Shown piece after piece: positions 33,762-42,931 of a DNA stretch of 64,000 nt. The notes below the pieces were generated by a model, which ran no database searches, had not been told where the DNA came from, and saw only the letters and a list, made by a program, of their open reading frames with translations. This stretch comes from CAZUMJ01 sp964621605 (GTDB lineage Bacteria; Actinomycetota; Acidimicrobiia; Acidimicrobiales; Iamiaceae): contig CAZUMJ010000001.1 of assembly GCA_964621605.1 (NCBI GenBank), positions 1 through 64,000 of the forward strand, written 5' to 3'. Both the position numbers and the translations under genes were made by a program. The stretch's first letter is position 1. Each line of letters begins with the position of its first letter.

Positions 33762-35561
33762 TCAGGGGGCCGTGGTCGGCGGGGTCGTCGAGCTCGTGGT
33801 GGTCGTCGAGGCCGGGACGGTGGTGGTCGTCGTGGTGGTCGTCGTCGGCGCTGTCGTCGTGGTCGTGGGCGCCGGGCCCTTCGACACGTTGAGCACCACG
33901 GAGGTGCCGGGCTTCAAGGCGGTGCCGCCGGCCGGGTCGGTGCCGACCACGCTGCCCTCTGGCACCGACGGGTCGTACACGGCGTTCGTGCCGCTCACCG
34001 GGTACTTGGGTTCGAGGGCGTCTGTGGCCTGTTCGACCGTCATGCCGGCCAAGCCGCTCGGAACCGTCGAACGCGGCCCGTTCGCGACGATCAACACCAC
34101 CTCGGTGTCGGCGCCCGCGAGCTTCCCCGAGGCGGGATCCGTCCCGATGACGAGGCCTTCGTCGACGTCGTCGCTCGGCTCCTCACGCGTGGTGATGCGA
34201 TCCGCGGTGATGCCGGCCGCCTCGAGCGCGGAGCGAGCATCCTCCGGGGAGCGCCCCTTCAGGGAGGGGATCCGAACCCCGTTGGGGCCGTCGCTGACGA
34301 TCAGGATGACCTTCGACCCCTTCGCGACCTCGGTGCCGTGGGGTGGATCGGTATCGATCACGCTGTTGGCGTCGACGTCGTCGCTGGGTTCGCGCTTCGT
34401 GTCGACGGTGAAGCCCGCCTTCGTGAGCTCCGCGGTGGCCGCCGCAGCGGTCTGACCGCGAAGGTCGGGGATGGCGACCTTGTCGGATTCGCCGGCACCG
34501 AGGCCCTTGTAGAACACGAGCACGAGCGCGGCGAGCACCGCGAGGAGTGCGACGAGCGCAAGGATGAACCACCCGGTGCGTCGCGGGGGTGGGGCGTCGT
34601 AGTAGTCGTCGTGACCGCCGTAGGTGGGTGCCGGCTGCGGCACGGCATGCGCCGCCGCAGCCTGGGTGGCAGCGACCGCCGTGGTGGCGTCGAGCGGTGG
34701 GTCGAGCACGCCTTCGGCGTGCACGGGCTGCCCCTCGCGGAAGCGGCGAAGGTCGCTGCGCAGGTCTTCGGCCGAGGGGTAGCGGTTGGCCGGGTTCTTC
34801 GCCAGCAGCTTCATGGTGACGGCTTCGTACGCCGACGGCAGGCTCGGGTTCAGCGTGTGTGGGGGTGGCGCCGCCTCCTGCACGTGCTTGTACGCCACCG
34901 CGACGGGGGTTTCGGCCTGGAACGGCGGGCGGCCGCACACCATCTCGTACATGACGACGCCGAGCGAGTACAGGTCGCTGCGCGGATCGACCGCCTTGCC
35001 TTGTGCCTGTTCGGGCGAGAAGTAGGTGGCGGTCCCCATGACCGAACCGGTCTGGGTGAGGTTCGCGTCGGTGGAGGAGATCGCGCGGGCGATGCCGAAG
35101 TCGGTGACCTTCACCACGCCCTGCGAGGAGATGAGCACGTTGCCGGGCTTCACGTCTCGGTGCACCACGCCATTGCGGTGTGCGAACCCGAGTGCGGCGG
35201 CGACGTCGGTGGCGACGTCCGCGGCGCGCTGCGGGTGCAGCGTGCCTTCGGTGTGGAGGATGTCGGCGAGGCTGCGCCCGTCGACGTACTCCATGACGAT
35301 GAAGTAGGTGCCCGACTCGCGACCCCAGTCGTACACGCCGACGATGTTGGGGTGGTTGAGGTTGGCAGCGGCCTGTGCCTCACGGCGGAACCGCTCCACG
35401 AACGACGCGTCGGACGCGTACTCGGGGAACAGGATCTTCACGGCCACGGGCCGTTCGAGCAGCTGATCTCGGGCGAGCACGACGTCGGCCATGCCCCCTC
35501 GGGCAATTCGCCGGTGCAGCTCATACCGCCCGTTCAGCACCACCGGAGCATCGTCAGACAT
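33762..35561 (-). CDS. pknB: PASTA-domain serine/threonine protein kinase
   Basis: 599 residues. Kinase domain at 12-275 with Lys42 (VAVK), catalytic Asp136 in HRDVKPGN, DFG at 154-156 and a Thr-rich activation loop. After an Ala/Pro linker, a membrane span at about 330-351 leads to three extracellular PASTA domains (about 362-425, 430-494, 498-561), which bind muropeptides. The last 40 residues are almost all Thr/Pro/Ser. It regulates cell-wall synthesis and division through phosphorylation. Last gene of the fhaA-to-pknB cluster. The pknA gene usually next to it is absent. Confidence 0.95.
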   Translation of the reverse strand: MSDDAPVVLNGRYELHRRIARGGMADVVLARDQLLERPVAVKILFPEYASDASFVERFRREAQAAANLNHPNIVGVYDWGRESGTYFIVMEYVDGRSLADILHTEGTLHPQRAADVATDVAAALGFAHRNGVVHRDVKPGNVLISSQGVVKVTDFGIARAISSTDANLTQTGSVMGTATYFSPEQAQGKAVDPRSDLYSLGVVMYEMVCGRPPFQAETPVAVAYKHVQEAAPPPHTLNPSLPSAYEAVTMKLLAKNPANRYPSAEDLRSDLRRFREGQPVHAEGVLDPPLDATTAVAATQAAAAHAVPQPAPTYGGHDDYYDAPPPRRTGWFILALVALLAVLAALVLVFYKGLGAGESDKVAIPDLRGQTAAAATAELTKAGFTVDTKREPSDDVDANSVIDTDPPHGTEVAKGSKVILIVSDGPNGVRIPSLKGRSPEDARSALEAAGITADRITTREEPSDDVDEGLVIGTDPASGKLAGADTEVVLIVANGPRSTVPSGLAGMTVEQATDALEPKYPVSGTNAVYDPSVPEGSVVGTDPAGGTALKPGTSVVLNVSKGPAPTTTTTAPTTTTTTTTTVPASTTTTSSTTPPTTAP

Positions 35562-35621
35562 GTAGACGCCACCCTAGAGGCCAGGCGCGCTGCCCCCGGC
35601 GACCCTCCTGCCGTGGCGATG

Positions 35622-37187
35622 TCACTGCGTCACCGCGAGCGCCTTCGCGAGCACGGTGCGCGCTGCTGGGCCGGCGACGACGGAGCCTGTCGAGTTGTTG
35701 CCGTAGCCCGGCACGTCGGGGACGACGACCACCACGACGACACGGGCCTCGCCCCCTTCGGGGCCACCCCACGCGACCATCCACGCGTTGTTCGAGAACG
35801 GTGACGCCGCGCTCCCGTCGCCGCGCTCGGCCGTGCCGGTCTTGGCCCCGACGTCGAAGCCCGGCATCGCCATGTTCGTCGCCGTGCCGGCCCGCACGAC
35901 CTGGCGCATCGCGTCGCGCATGGTGGCGGCACTGGCGGCGCTGATGGGGCGTCGCCACACCTTCGGGTCGACGCGACGCACCACGTTGCCCTGCTGGTCC
36001 TGCACCGTCGCCAGCACGTGTGGCGTCATGATCTTGCCGTCGTGCGCGATCGCGGAGACGACGAGCGCCATCTGCAACGGCGTCGCTGCGACGGTGTCCT
36101 GCCCGATCGATGCCTGCGCGAGGCGGGGGAGCTCCTTTGTGAAGTCGGCGTTCGGGTCTTCCTTGCTTGGCGCGGGGCGGAAGGTGGAGGCGGCCGAGCC
36201 GGGCAGGTCGAACGGGAGGCGCCCGTCGAAGCCGAACGCTTCCGCGCCGCGGATCATGTCCTTCGGGCCGATCGTCTCCGTACCCATCTGCGCGAACGCC
36301 GAGTTGCACGACTGGGCGAGGATCCAGTTGAGGGTGCCGCCACACACCTCGCCGTCGAAGTTGCGGATCGGATTCCCGTAGGGGACAGGGGCCGAGTAGG
36401 AGGATGCGGCAGGGTACGACGGTTGGTCGGGGGTGACCTTGCCGCTCTGGACCCCGACCGATCCGGTCACCAGCTTGAACGTCGAGCCCGGCAGGTAGAT
36501 CTCGGCCCATGCCTTCGGGAGGAGCGGCTTCGCGGGATCGGCATCGAGTGCGCTCTTGCTGCGCTGGGCGAGCGGGTTGTCTTCGGTGTCGTGGTGGCTC
36601 AACGGGTTCGGGTCGTACGACGGGTTGCTCCACAGGGCGAGCACGGCGCCGGTGCGCGGGTCGAGCACCACGACCGAACCCTTGCGGTCACCGAGCGCGT
36701 CCCGAGCGGTGCGCTGCAGGTCGTCGCGTACGGTGAGCGTGAGGTTGCCCGAGTGGTCGCGCTCCACGAACAGGTCGGAGAACGAGCGCAGCTTCTGGTC
36801 GGCGGTCTGCCCGGCGAGCTCATCGTTGTAAGCCCGCTCGATGCCCGCAGAGCCGTAGGTGAGGCTGAAGTAGCCCGTGATCTGGCCGAACAGGTCGCCG
36901 GTCGGGAACTCGCGTTGCCACACGTACTGGTCGTGGCTCGGCACCGACTTGGCGAGCAGGACGCCGTCGGCGGTCGTCACGCTGCCGCGCGTGCGGGTGA
37001 AGTCGCGCAGGATGGCCCGCACGTTGCGCGGGTCGTGGTCGAGGTCACGGCGGCAGTCGTCGCGCCGCACGGTGGCGACAAGGCCCGGGCACGACACGTG
37101 CGCGAGCTGGATGAGGTTCACCTGCACGAACAGCAAGGTGAAGCAGAACAGCAGCAGCGCGGCGAGCTCTCTGATCTGCCGGTTCAC
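35622..37187 (-). CDS. pbpA: Class B penicillin-binding protein
   Basis: 521 residues from a GTG overlapping the rodA stop (GTGA). One N-terminal membrane span, then a dimerisation domain (TRGSVTTADGVLLAKS). The transpeptidase has PGSTFK (SxxK), SCN (SxN, in AQSCNSAFAQ) and KTGTAE (KTG). It crosslinks peptidoglycan together with the adjacent RodA/FtsW glycosyltransferase. Order rodA-pbpA-pknB is that of Mycobacterium. Confidence 0.94.
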   Translation of the reverse strand: MNRQIRELAALLLFCFTLLFVQVNLIQLAHVSCPGLVATVRRDDCRRDLDHDPRNVRAILRDFTRTRGSVTTADGVLLAKSVPSHDQYVWQREFPTGDLFGQITGYFSLTYGSAGIERAYNDELAGQTADQKLRSFSDLFVERDHSGNLTLTVRDDLQRTARDALGDRKGSVVVLDPRTGAVLALWSNPSYDPNPLSHHDTEDNPLAQRSKSALDADPAKPLLPKAWAEIYLPGSTFKLVTGSVGVQSGKVTPDQPSYPAASSYSAPVPYGNPIRNFDGEVCGGTLNWILAQSCNSAFAQMGTETIGPKDMIRGAEAFGFDGRLPFDLPGSAASTFRPAPSKEDPNADFTKELPRLAQASIGQDTVAATPLQMALVVSAIAHDGKIMTPHVLATVQDQQGNVVRRVDPKVWRRPISAASAATMRDAMRQVVRAGTATNMAMPGFDVGAKTGTAERGDGSAASPFSNNAWMVAWGGPEGGEARVVVVVVVPDVPGYGNNSTGSVVAGPAARTVLAKALAVTQ

Positions 37188-38491
37188 GCCGCGTCCGATT
37201 CCTGTGCGATGCGCTTGCGAGTTGCCTCGTCGGAGATGCGGACGAGGAGCGCGAGCAGCACGTAGCTGGCGACGAGCGACGAGCCGCCGTAGGACACGAA
37301 CGGGAGCGCAACCCCGGTGAGGGGGAGGACGCGGGTGACCCCGGCGATGATGATGAACGACTGGAAGCCGATGAGTGCCGTGAGCCCGACGGCGAGGAGC
37401 TTGTCGAAGCCGTCCTCGGCCGCGGCCGCGACGCGGAGGCCCGTACCGATCAGCAAGATGAACAGCACCAGCACGGCGGTGGTGCCGAGCAGGCCGAGCT
37501 CCTCGCCGATCACCGCGAAGATGAAGTCGTTCTGGCGTTCGGGCACGAGCAGCGGCGACCCGAGCCCGAGCCCCGTCCCCGCGATGCCGCCCCACGACAT
37601 GGCGTACGCCCCCTGGGCGATCTGGTAGCCGCCACCCACCTGGCCGTAGGTCTGCCACGGGTGCAGCCACACGTGGAAGCGCTGGCGTACGTGCGCCACC
37701 TGCGCCCACGCCAGGTACGCGCCGGCCGCGAATGCGCCGAAGCCGGTGAGCAGGTAGCCCGCCCGTCCGGTGCCGACCCACAGCAACACGATGAACAGCG
37801 TGATGAGGAGCAGCGACTGCCCGAAGTCGTTCTGCACGACCAACACGATGAGGGCGACCCCGACCGAGGCGAGGACCGGGCCGAGGTGCTTGGGGTCGGG
37901 CAGGATCGGGCGAAAGCGTGGCCAGGTGGCCATGCCGAGCAGCTCGCGCTTCTCGACGAGATAGGACGCCAGGAAGGCGACGAGGCAGATCTTGGCGACC
38001 TCACCAGGCTGGAAGCTCATCGGCCCGAGCACGATCCAGACCCGGGCGCCGTTCACCTCGCGCCCGATGTGCGGAACCATCGGGAGCAGTAGGAGGGCGA
38101 CGCCGAGCAGCAGCAGCGTGTAGCGGTAGCGCTGCAGATCACGGGTGCGACGCACGACGAGCAGGGTCGCGACGAACGCCACGATGCCGACGGCCGTCCA
38201 GGTGGCTTGCAGACCCGCGAGACGGTGGTCGAGTCGGGCGATCACCGCGTAGCCGAGGCCGTTCAGCAACCCTGCGAGGGGGAGGAGCAGCCCGTCCGCG
38301 GCGGGCGCGAGACGCCGAACAGCGAGGTGCGCGATGAGGACGAGCGCCACGACCGCCGCGAGGAACCCTGCGACGTCCGCGGGGATCGATGCGGTGCGGC
38401 CCATGCCCGCCAGGGTGTACGCGCCGCCGATGATCAACGCGCCGAGCAGGATGAGTCCGAGCTCGGTGTTGCGGCGCAGGCGGGCGATCAC
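37184..38491 (-). CDS. rodA: RodA/FtsW/SpoVE family peptidoglycan glycosyltransferase
   Basis: 435 residues from GTG, with about ten membrane spans. Family segments include ARLDHRLAGLQATW in the first half, PMSFQPGEVAKICLVAFLASYL and AVIGEELGLLGTTAVL. The C-terminal signature is LPLTGVALPFVSYGGSSL, the canonical FtsW/RodA stretch. It polymerises lipid II with its cognate PbpA. It starts 16 bases after the pstP stop, within the same minus-strand operon. Confidence 0.94.
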   Translation of the reverse strand: MIARLRRNTELGLILLGALIIGGAYTLAGMGRTASIPADVAGFLAAVVALVLIAHLAVRRLAPAADGLLLPLAGLLNGLGYAVIARLDHRLAGLQATWTAVGIVAFVATLLVVRRTRDLQRYRYTLLLLGVALLLLPMVPHIGREVNGARVWIVLGPMSFQPGEVAKICLVAFLASYLVEKRELLGMATWPRFRPILPDPKHLGPVLASVGVALIVLVVQNDFGQSLLLITLFIVLLWVGTGRAGYLLTGFGAFAAGAYLAWAQVAHVRQRFHVWLHPWQTYGQVGGGYQIAQGAYAMSWGGIAGTGLGLGSPLLVPERQNDFIFAVIGEELGLLGTTAVLVLFILLIGTGLRVAAAAEDGFDKLLAVGLTALIGFQSFIIIAGVTRVLPLTGVALPFVSYGGSSLVASYVLLALLVRISDEATRKRIAQESDAA

Positions 38492-38507
38492 CGGTGAGCC
38501 GCCGCCG

Positions 38508-39986
38508 TCACGGGGTGACGGGGGCTGCCGTCACCGATGCCGCAGTGGCGGCGACCGTGGTTGGCGTACCCGGCCCGGGCGGAGAGGGCAAGCCGGCCAC
38601 CGTGGTTGTGGTGGTGTTCGCCGTCGTGGAGGAGCTCGGGGCGCAGTCGCGCGGGATGGTCGTGGTCGGCGCGCTGCCTTGTGTGGTGGGGTCTGGCGCG
38701 GGCTGGTCGCTGGGTGCAGGAGCGGCTGCGAGCTCGCGGCAGATGCCGGTTCGGATGTTCGCCACGTACTGGTCGGCTTGCGAGCGTGAGCCCCACTCCT
38801 TGCCGGAGGACACCGCGTCGTGGAATGCCGCGGGGATCTGCACCTCGGCGATGCCGGTGTGTTCGACCGCCTTGGCCTTGAACCAGAGGAAGGGCTTCGC
38901 CCGCCCCTGGAAGACCGTGACCTGACCCGAGCTGTCGAGGCCGACGTAGTAGCTGCCCTGCGCGTACTTGCCGACGATGCCGACGACAGCGGCGAGGACG
39001 ACGACCAGGAGGACCGCGAACACGCCCACGCGCCACGTGACCCGACGCACCCGTGGCTCGTCCGACGAGCGGGGCTTGCGGCGGCGGTCCTTGCGGGCAT
39101 CGTCGGCGGACGGCTCGTGGTCGTTGGCTGACGGCCCGGTCGCGTCGGCGGCAGCTTCGTCGAGGGCCTGCGCTGCAGCGGAGAACCCGACGAGGTCGGT
39201 CACCTGGGTTGGGTTCCGCTTGCCGGACCGCGGTGGCGCAGCGACCGCGGCGGCATGGTCGGCGTCGCCGTCGGTGATGACGTCGACGACGATGCAGGTG
39301 ATGTTGTCGCGGCCACCGTTCTGGTTGGCCTGACGCACGAGCTCTTGCGATGCGTCTTGCGGGTCTGCGAGGCGACGCAACGTCGCGGCGATGCGATCGT
39401 GCGGGACTTCGTTGAAGAGTCCGTCGGAGCACAGCACGAGCCGGTCACCCTTGTGTGGGATCACGGTGAACTGGTCGACCTCGACCGTCGGGGCGATGCC
39501 GAGCGCGCGGGTGATCACGTTGCGGTGTGGGTGGACCGCCAGCTCCTCTTCGCTGAGGCGCCCTTCCTGGCGGAGGTCCTCGACGAGGCTGTGGTCTCGG
39601 GTGATCTGGGTGAGCGCCTGGTCGCGGAAGAGGTACACCCGCGAGTCGCCCACGTTCACCACCACAAGCTCCGCGCCGTCGTCGGTATCGACGAGCACGA
39701 CGCCGCACAGCGTGGTGCCCATGCCTCGGAGGTTGGGGTCGTCTTCCGCGCGGGCGAAGATCGCCGCGTTGGCGGCATGGGTGCCGGAGACGAGTGCTTC
39801 GGCGGTGGGGGTCGTGACCGTGTCGCGCAGGGTGCGCACCGCCAGTGCGGACGCGACCTCGCCGCCTTGGTGTCCGCCCATGCCGTCGGCGACGGCGTAG
39901 AGGCGCTCGCTGAGGAGCATGTCGTCTTGGTTGATGCGCCGGGCGCGCCCCATGTCGCTCGTGGCGCCGCCGTGCAGGCTCGTCAT
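38508..39986 (-). CDS. pstP: PP2C-type Ser/Thr phosphatase
   Basis: 492 residues. The PP2C domain occupies about 1-240, with metal-binding RRINQDDMLL, AVADGMGGHQGG, LCSDGLFNEV and GRDNITCIVVDV. A charged linker follows, then one membrane span at about 325-345 and a Thr/Pro-rich extracellular tail. It reverses PknB phosphorylation. The start is 43 bases after the fhaB stop. Confidence 0.94.
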   Translation of the reverse strand: MTSLHGGATSDMGRARRINQDDMLLSERLYAVADGMGGHQGGEVASALAVRTLRDTVTTPTAEALVSGTHAANAAIFARAEDDPNLRGMGTTLCGVVLVDTDDGAELVVVNVGDSRVYLFRDQALTQITRDHSLVEDLRQEGRLSEEELAVHPHRNVITRALGIAPTVEVDQFTVIPHKGDRLVLCSDGLFNEVPHDRIAATLRRLADPQDASQELVRQANQNGGRDNITCIVVDVITDGDADHAAAVAAPPRSGKRNPTQVTDLVGFSAAAQALDEAAADATGPSANDHEPSADDARKDRRRKPRSSDEPRVRRVTWRVGVFAVLLVVVLAAVVGIVGKYAQGSYYVGLDSSGQVTVFQGRAKPFLWFKAKAVEHTGIAEVQIPAAFHDAVSSGKEWGSRSQADQYVANIRTGICRELAAAPAPSDQPAPDPTTQGSAPTTTIPRDCAPSSSTTANTTTTTVAGLPSPPGPGTPTTVAATAASVTAAPVTP

Positions 39987-40029
39987 GGGCGCTCCCGCAG
40001 CGCGAGACGAACGCCAGCCAGAACGCCGG

Positions 40030-40494
40030 TCATGTGAGCTCCAGCACCGTGTTGCCGACCTGGAGGTGGTCGCCGCGATGCAGGACGAGCGGCCCGCTCA
40101 CCTTCTCTCGGTTGAGCCAGGTGCCGTTCGTCGAGCCGAGGTCTTCCACCATGATCTGGCCGTCACGCACGAACAGGCGGGCATGGAGCTGCGATGCATA
40201 GGTGTCGTCGAGCGTGATCTGGCAGCCAGCGGCGCGGCCGATCGTGGCCTCCTCCGCGATCTGGAACGTGCGGCCCTTCTGCTCCGCAGGTTCGACGACG
40301 CGCAGCAGGGGCGTGGTGCGATCTTTGCGGCGGCGGTTGCCGGCACGCGCCTCACGGGCGGCGCGACGCGGGTTGGCGACCAGCACCGGGCCTTTCACCT
40401 CGACCCAGACCGCCCGCAGGACCCGCAGGAAGAACAAGTAGAGCAACGCCAAGAGGCAGAGCTTGAGGAGGTTGAGCAGCTGCTCGGAGACCAC
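40030..40494 (-). CDS. fhaB: FHA-domain membrane protein FhaB
   Basis: 154 residues from GTG. An N-terminal span (about 7-28) is followed by a basic linker and an FHA domain (about 70-150) with IGRAAGCQITL, SQLHARL and GSTNGTWLN, the phosphothreonine-binding loops. In Mycobacterium the equivalent (FipA) links kinase signalling to FtsZ/FtsQ. Behind a TAGTGT box at 7 nt, so it probably begins its own leaderless transcript that continues through pstP, rodA, pbpA and pknB. Confidence 0.92.
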   Translation of the reverse strand: MVSEQLLNLLKLCLLALLYLFFLRVLRAVWVEVKGPVLVANPRRAAREARAGNRRRKDRTTPLLRVVEPAEQKGRTFQIAEEATIGRAAGCQITLDDTYASQLHARLFVRDGQIMVEDLGSTNGTWLNREKVSGPLVLHRGDHLQVGNTVLELT

Positions 40495-40501
40495 CGGGCA
40501 G

Positions 40502-40507
40502 ACACTA
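40502..40507 (-). promoter_or_regulatory. -10 box TAGTGT of fhaB, leaderless start
   Basis: Minus-strand TAGTGT lies 7 nt before the fhaB GTG at 40494 with no ribosome-binding site. Confidence 0.5.
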
Positions 40508-40582
40508 GTGGGGGTCCCGGCGGTGCCAGGTGAAAGGACCGCGTGGGGCGGGTTCGTTGAAGGGGCACCGGCGGCGCGAGCC

Positions 40583-41242
40583 TCAGGACGCTTCGAACCG
40601 GATGACCGTGTTGCCGATGGTGACCGTGTCGCCGTGGGCCAACTCGTGCTGCGAGATACGCATACCGTTGACCCGGGTGCCGTTGGTGGAGTGCAGGTCG
40701 AACACGGTGAAGCCGGTACCGACGGGTTTGATCTCGGCGTGGTGCCGGCTGGCGTTCGGGTCGGCCAGCACGATCGTCGACTCGGGGGTGCGCCCGATGG
40801 TGATGGTCGCCTCGCTGAGGACGAGACGCTCGCCGGTGGGCAAGACGAGCGAGCCGGGGCCGGTGCCGCCGCTGCTCTCGCGCAGACGCGCTTCGATCGT
40901 GAAGGAACCGGTGCGGTAGCCCTCGTCGATGATCACCTCGACGTGCACGTGCCCGATGAACGTGTAGCCCTCGTCGTGGGCGTGGTCGCGGGCCGCTTCG
41001 GCGAGCTCCGCGCAGAGCGTGTCGTGGATGTCGGCGAACTGCTCGTAGTCGCTCTCGCTGAGCACGACGGTGAAGTCGTTCGGGACGATCGTGTGGCCAC
41101 GCACGTCGACGGTGCGGTTGGCGTCGATCTCGCGGATGAGGCGGCGGCCGATCTCGACGGGGCGGACGCTGCTGCGGAAGAGGCGCCCGAAGGTGCCCTC
41201 CACCATGTTCTCGAGTCGTCGTTCGAATCCCCGTGCACCCAC
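40583..41242 (-). CDS. fhaA: FHA-domain protein FhaA (DUF3662 + FHA)
   Basis: 219 residues from GTG. The start text RGFERRLENMVEGTFGRLFRS and the following EIGRRLIREID form the DUF3662 N-terminal domain. The C-terminal FHA domain (about 125-215) has IGRTPESTIVL, SRHHAEI and HSTNGTRVN. FhaA recruits phosphorylated MviN/FtsZ-pathway partners in Mycobacterium. A TATCGT box at 8 nt supports this start over a longer open frame. The variable linker between the two domains is short here. Confidence 0.92.
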   Translation of the reverse strand: MGARGFERRLENMVEGTFGRLFRSSVRPVEIGRRLIREIDANRTVDVRGHTIVPNDFTVVLSESDYEQFADIHDTLCAELAEAARDHAHDEGYTFIGHVHVEVIIDEGYRTGSFTIEARLRESSGGTGPGSLVLPTGERLVLSEATITIGRTPESTIVLADPNASRHHAEIKPVGTGFTVFDLHSTNGTRVNGMRISQHELAHGDTVTIGNTVIRFEAS

Positions 41243-41250
41243 GGCCCGAC

Positions 41251-41256
41251 ACGATA
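41251..41256 (-). promoter_or_regulatory. -10 box TATCGT of fhaA, leaderless start
   Basis: Minus-strand TATCGT lies 8 nt before the fhaA GTG at 41242; divergent from tRNA-Leu. Confidence 0.5.
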
Positions 41257-41421
41257 CCGGTGCGCCACGGGTTGCCCGGTGCGTTGACCACCGCGGCACA
41301 GCCTCTTCGCGATCGCGGCCCCGGTGTCGCGGTGGAGGCCATGCCGGAGTCGCGCTGGACGTGGTGTGCGGTCACTTCCGAGCGATCTCGGCGGCGCGCT
41401 ACGCTCGGCCCCTTGCTACTC

Positions 41422-41508
41422 GGGCGAGTGGCGGAATAGGCAGACGCGCTGGATTCAGGTTCCAGTGTCCGAAAGGACGTGGGGGTTCAAGTCCCCCCTC
41501 GCCCACCA
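41422..41508 (+). tRNA. leuT: tRNA-Leu (anticodon CAG)
   Basis: The acceptor GGGCGAG pairs with CTCGCCC. The anticodon stem CTGGA/TCCAG holds loop TTCAGGT with anticodon CAG. A long variable arm typical of class II tRNAs is present, then T arm GGGGGTTCAAGTCCCCC, discriminator A and an encoded CCA (41506-41508). Location after fhaA matches the Mycobacterium leuT position. A perfect hairpin follows two bases later. Confidence 0.95.
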
Positions 41509-41509
41509 T

Positions 41510-41534
41510 GAACCCCCTGCTCAGCAGGGGGTTC
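41510..41534 (+). terminator. Hairpin after tRNA-Leu
   Basis: GAACCCCCTGC-TCA-GCAGGGGGTTC is a perfect 11-bp stem with a 3-nt loop directly after the tRNA. No T-run follows, so it may act as a processing or weak intrinsic termination signal. Confidence 0.6.
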
Positions 41535-41662
41535 TGAGCGTCTGGGGAGGCCGTCTCTACCGGGTCTCTACCGTTGACGACGCAACTACTTCGGTGAAAC
41601 GAGCGCCGCTCGCGGCGAAATTGCGGGGCCGGGAGCAGCTCGGTGGGCGACGATGGTGGACG

Positions 41663-42307
41663 ATGGCGCGCTTCTTCACCTCTGACCTCCATCTCGGGCA
41701 TCGCAACATCGCCCGATACGAGTCCGATCGCGCCCGAGCGGCCGGAGTTGATCCGCTGGCCGGACCCGCCGATGACCAGACCCAGGCACGCCTCGACACC
41801 TTCCTCATCGATCGCTGGAACGAGGTCGTCGGCCCTGACGACGAGGTCTGGCTGCTCGGCGACGCCGTCATGGGGAAGCTCGACCAGACGATCACCCACC
41901 TGGGCCGGCTACGCGGACGAGTCGTGCTCGTCCCCGGTAATCACGACCGGGTCTGGGCTGGCGATCGCCGACGCGACGAGTGGTGGGACCGGTACCTGGC
42001 CGCCGGCATCGACGAGATCGTCGACGGCACGGCCGCCCTCGAGCTGGCGGACGGCGCTGTCGTCGATGTGGACCACTTCCCCTTCCGCGGCGACTCTGGA
42101 ACCACGGACCGCTACCTCGACTGGCGTCCTGAGGACCGGGGGCGCGTCCTCCTCCATGGCCACGTCCACTCCACTTGGCGCACCAACGGGCGGATGATCA
42201 ACGTCGGTGTCGATGTGTGGGACTACGCCCCCGTAGCCGAGCAGCAGGTGATCGGCCTGGCCAGCGCGGTCAACTCCGCGCGGGGGACCTGCGGTCAGCC
42301 CCGGTAG
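41663..42307 (+). CDS. Calcineurin-like metallophosphoesterase
   Basis: 214 residues. Metal-binding motifs are FTSDLHLGHRN (DxH), WLLGDAVMG (GD), VPGNHDRV (GNHD) and LLHGHVHSTW (GHxH). Small stand-alone enzymes of this type are common on phages and plasmids and hydrolyse phosphodiesters of unknown identity. The ATG at 41663 begins exactly at the motif-bearing domain. It lies in the accessory patch next to tRNA-Leu, with recombinase remnants downstream, so it was probably acquired. Confidence 0.88.
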   Translation: MARFFTSDLHLGHRNIARYESDRARAAGVDPLAGPADDQTQARLDTFLIDRWNEVVGPDDEVWLLGDAVMGKLDQTITHLGRLRGRVVLVPGNHDRVWAGDRRRDEWWDRYLAAGIDEIVDGTAALELADGAVVDVDHFPFRGDSGTTDRYLDWRPEDRGRVLLHGHVHSTWRTNGRMINVGVDVWDYAPVAEQQVIGLASAVNSARGTCGQPR

Positions 42308-42462
42308 GCCCGGAGGATGTCATCGACGAAGCGGTGGGCGTCGGCTTCTTCGACGTCCGGGTCGTCTGGCAGGTCGAGCAGCGACGCCAACAGTGACGGC
42401 AAGCGGTGGCGTGCTTCGCGCTCAGCCTCGAGTCCCTGCAGATATCCATCCCACTGCGCGAA
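42295..42462 (-). pseudogene. 5'-truncated remnant of an unknown gene
   Basis: The minus strand reads CEFAQWDGYLQGLEAEREAR and continues through RHRLPSLLASLLDLPDDPD to HRFVDDILRAYRG, then TGA at 42295. It is protein-like and acidic/helical, but no ATG, GTG or TTG precedes it before a TGA at about 42471. Its 3' end overlaps the metallophosphoesterase by 13 bases. Probably the tail of a gene cut by a past insertion at about 42.47 kb. Confidence 0.45.
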
Positions 42463-42562
42463 CTCACAGGTTCAATGATTTACGCAGGAACCTGCTGAAA
42501 GTAGGCCTCCTGTGCGACTCCACAGGTCGCAGTACAGATGCAGGAGCGGCGAGGTCAGACGC

Positions 42563-42871
42563 CTACAGGATCAGGTCGGCGACGATCTCGGCGGCTTCGT
42601 CGTGGAGGGTGGGGCTGACGTGGCTGTAGATGCCGAGGGTGATGGCGATGGTGCTGTGGCCGAGGCGCTCCTGGACGACGTGGCGGTGGATGCCCTTCTC
42701 CAGGGCGAGGGTCGCCCAGGTGTGGCGGAGGCCCTTGAGGGTGAGTGGCGGGAGGTCCAGGCGGCGGACCGATCGCTTGAACGTGTCGCTCACCCCCTCG
42801 GGGCGGAGACACCGACCGTCGGAGCGGTGGAACACGAGACCCTCGTCGGTGAAGGCGGCGCCGAGGTTCAT
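42563..42871 (-). pseudogene. Tyrosine recombinase (phage integrase) C-terminal fragment
   Basis: The 102 residues from the ATG at 42871 match the catalytic half of phage integrases: LTLKGLRHTWATLALEKG (Arg box), VQERLGHSTIAIT (second box) and the tyrosine in LGIYSHV. In-frame text just upstream (SKEALEERMNLG) also looks integrase-like. The N-terminal ~250 residues, with the arm-binding and core-binding domains and the first catalytic Arg, are missing. So this is a remnant of an integrated element near tRNA-Leu. Confidence 0.85.
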
Positions 42872-42931
42872 CCGCTCCTCGAGCGCCTCCTTGCTGCGGT
42901 GCTCGGCATCCGCCCCGAGTCCTCGACCGTT

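Noticed and set aside
33762..33880. Trinucleotide-like repeat (GTGGTGGTC) at the 3' end of pknB
   Set aside because: It encodes the Thr-rich tail of the kinase, so coding low complexity explains it.
41399..41899. Minus-strand frame over tRNA-Leu containing GEGGLEPPRPF
   Set aside because: It is a spurious translation of the tRNA and of the antisense of the metallophosphoesterase gene.
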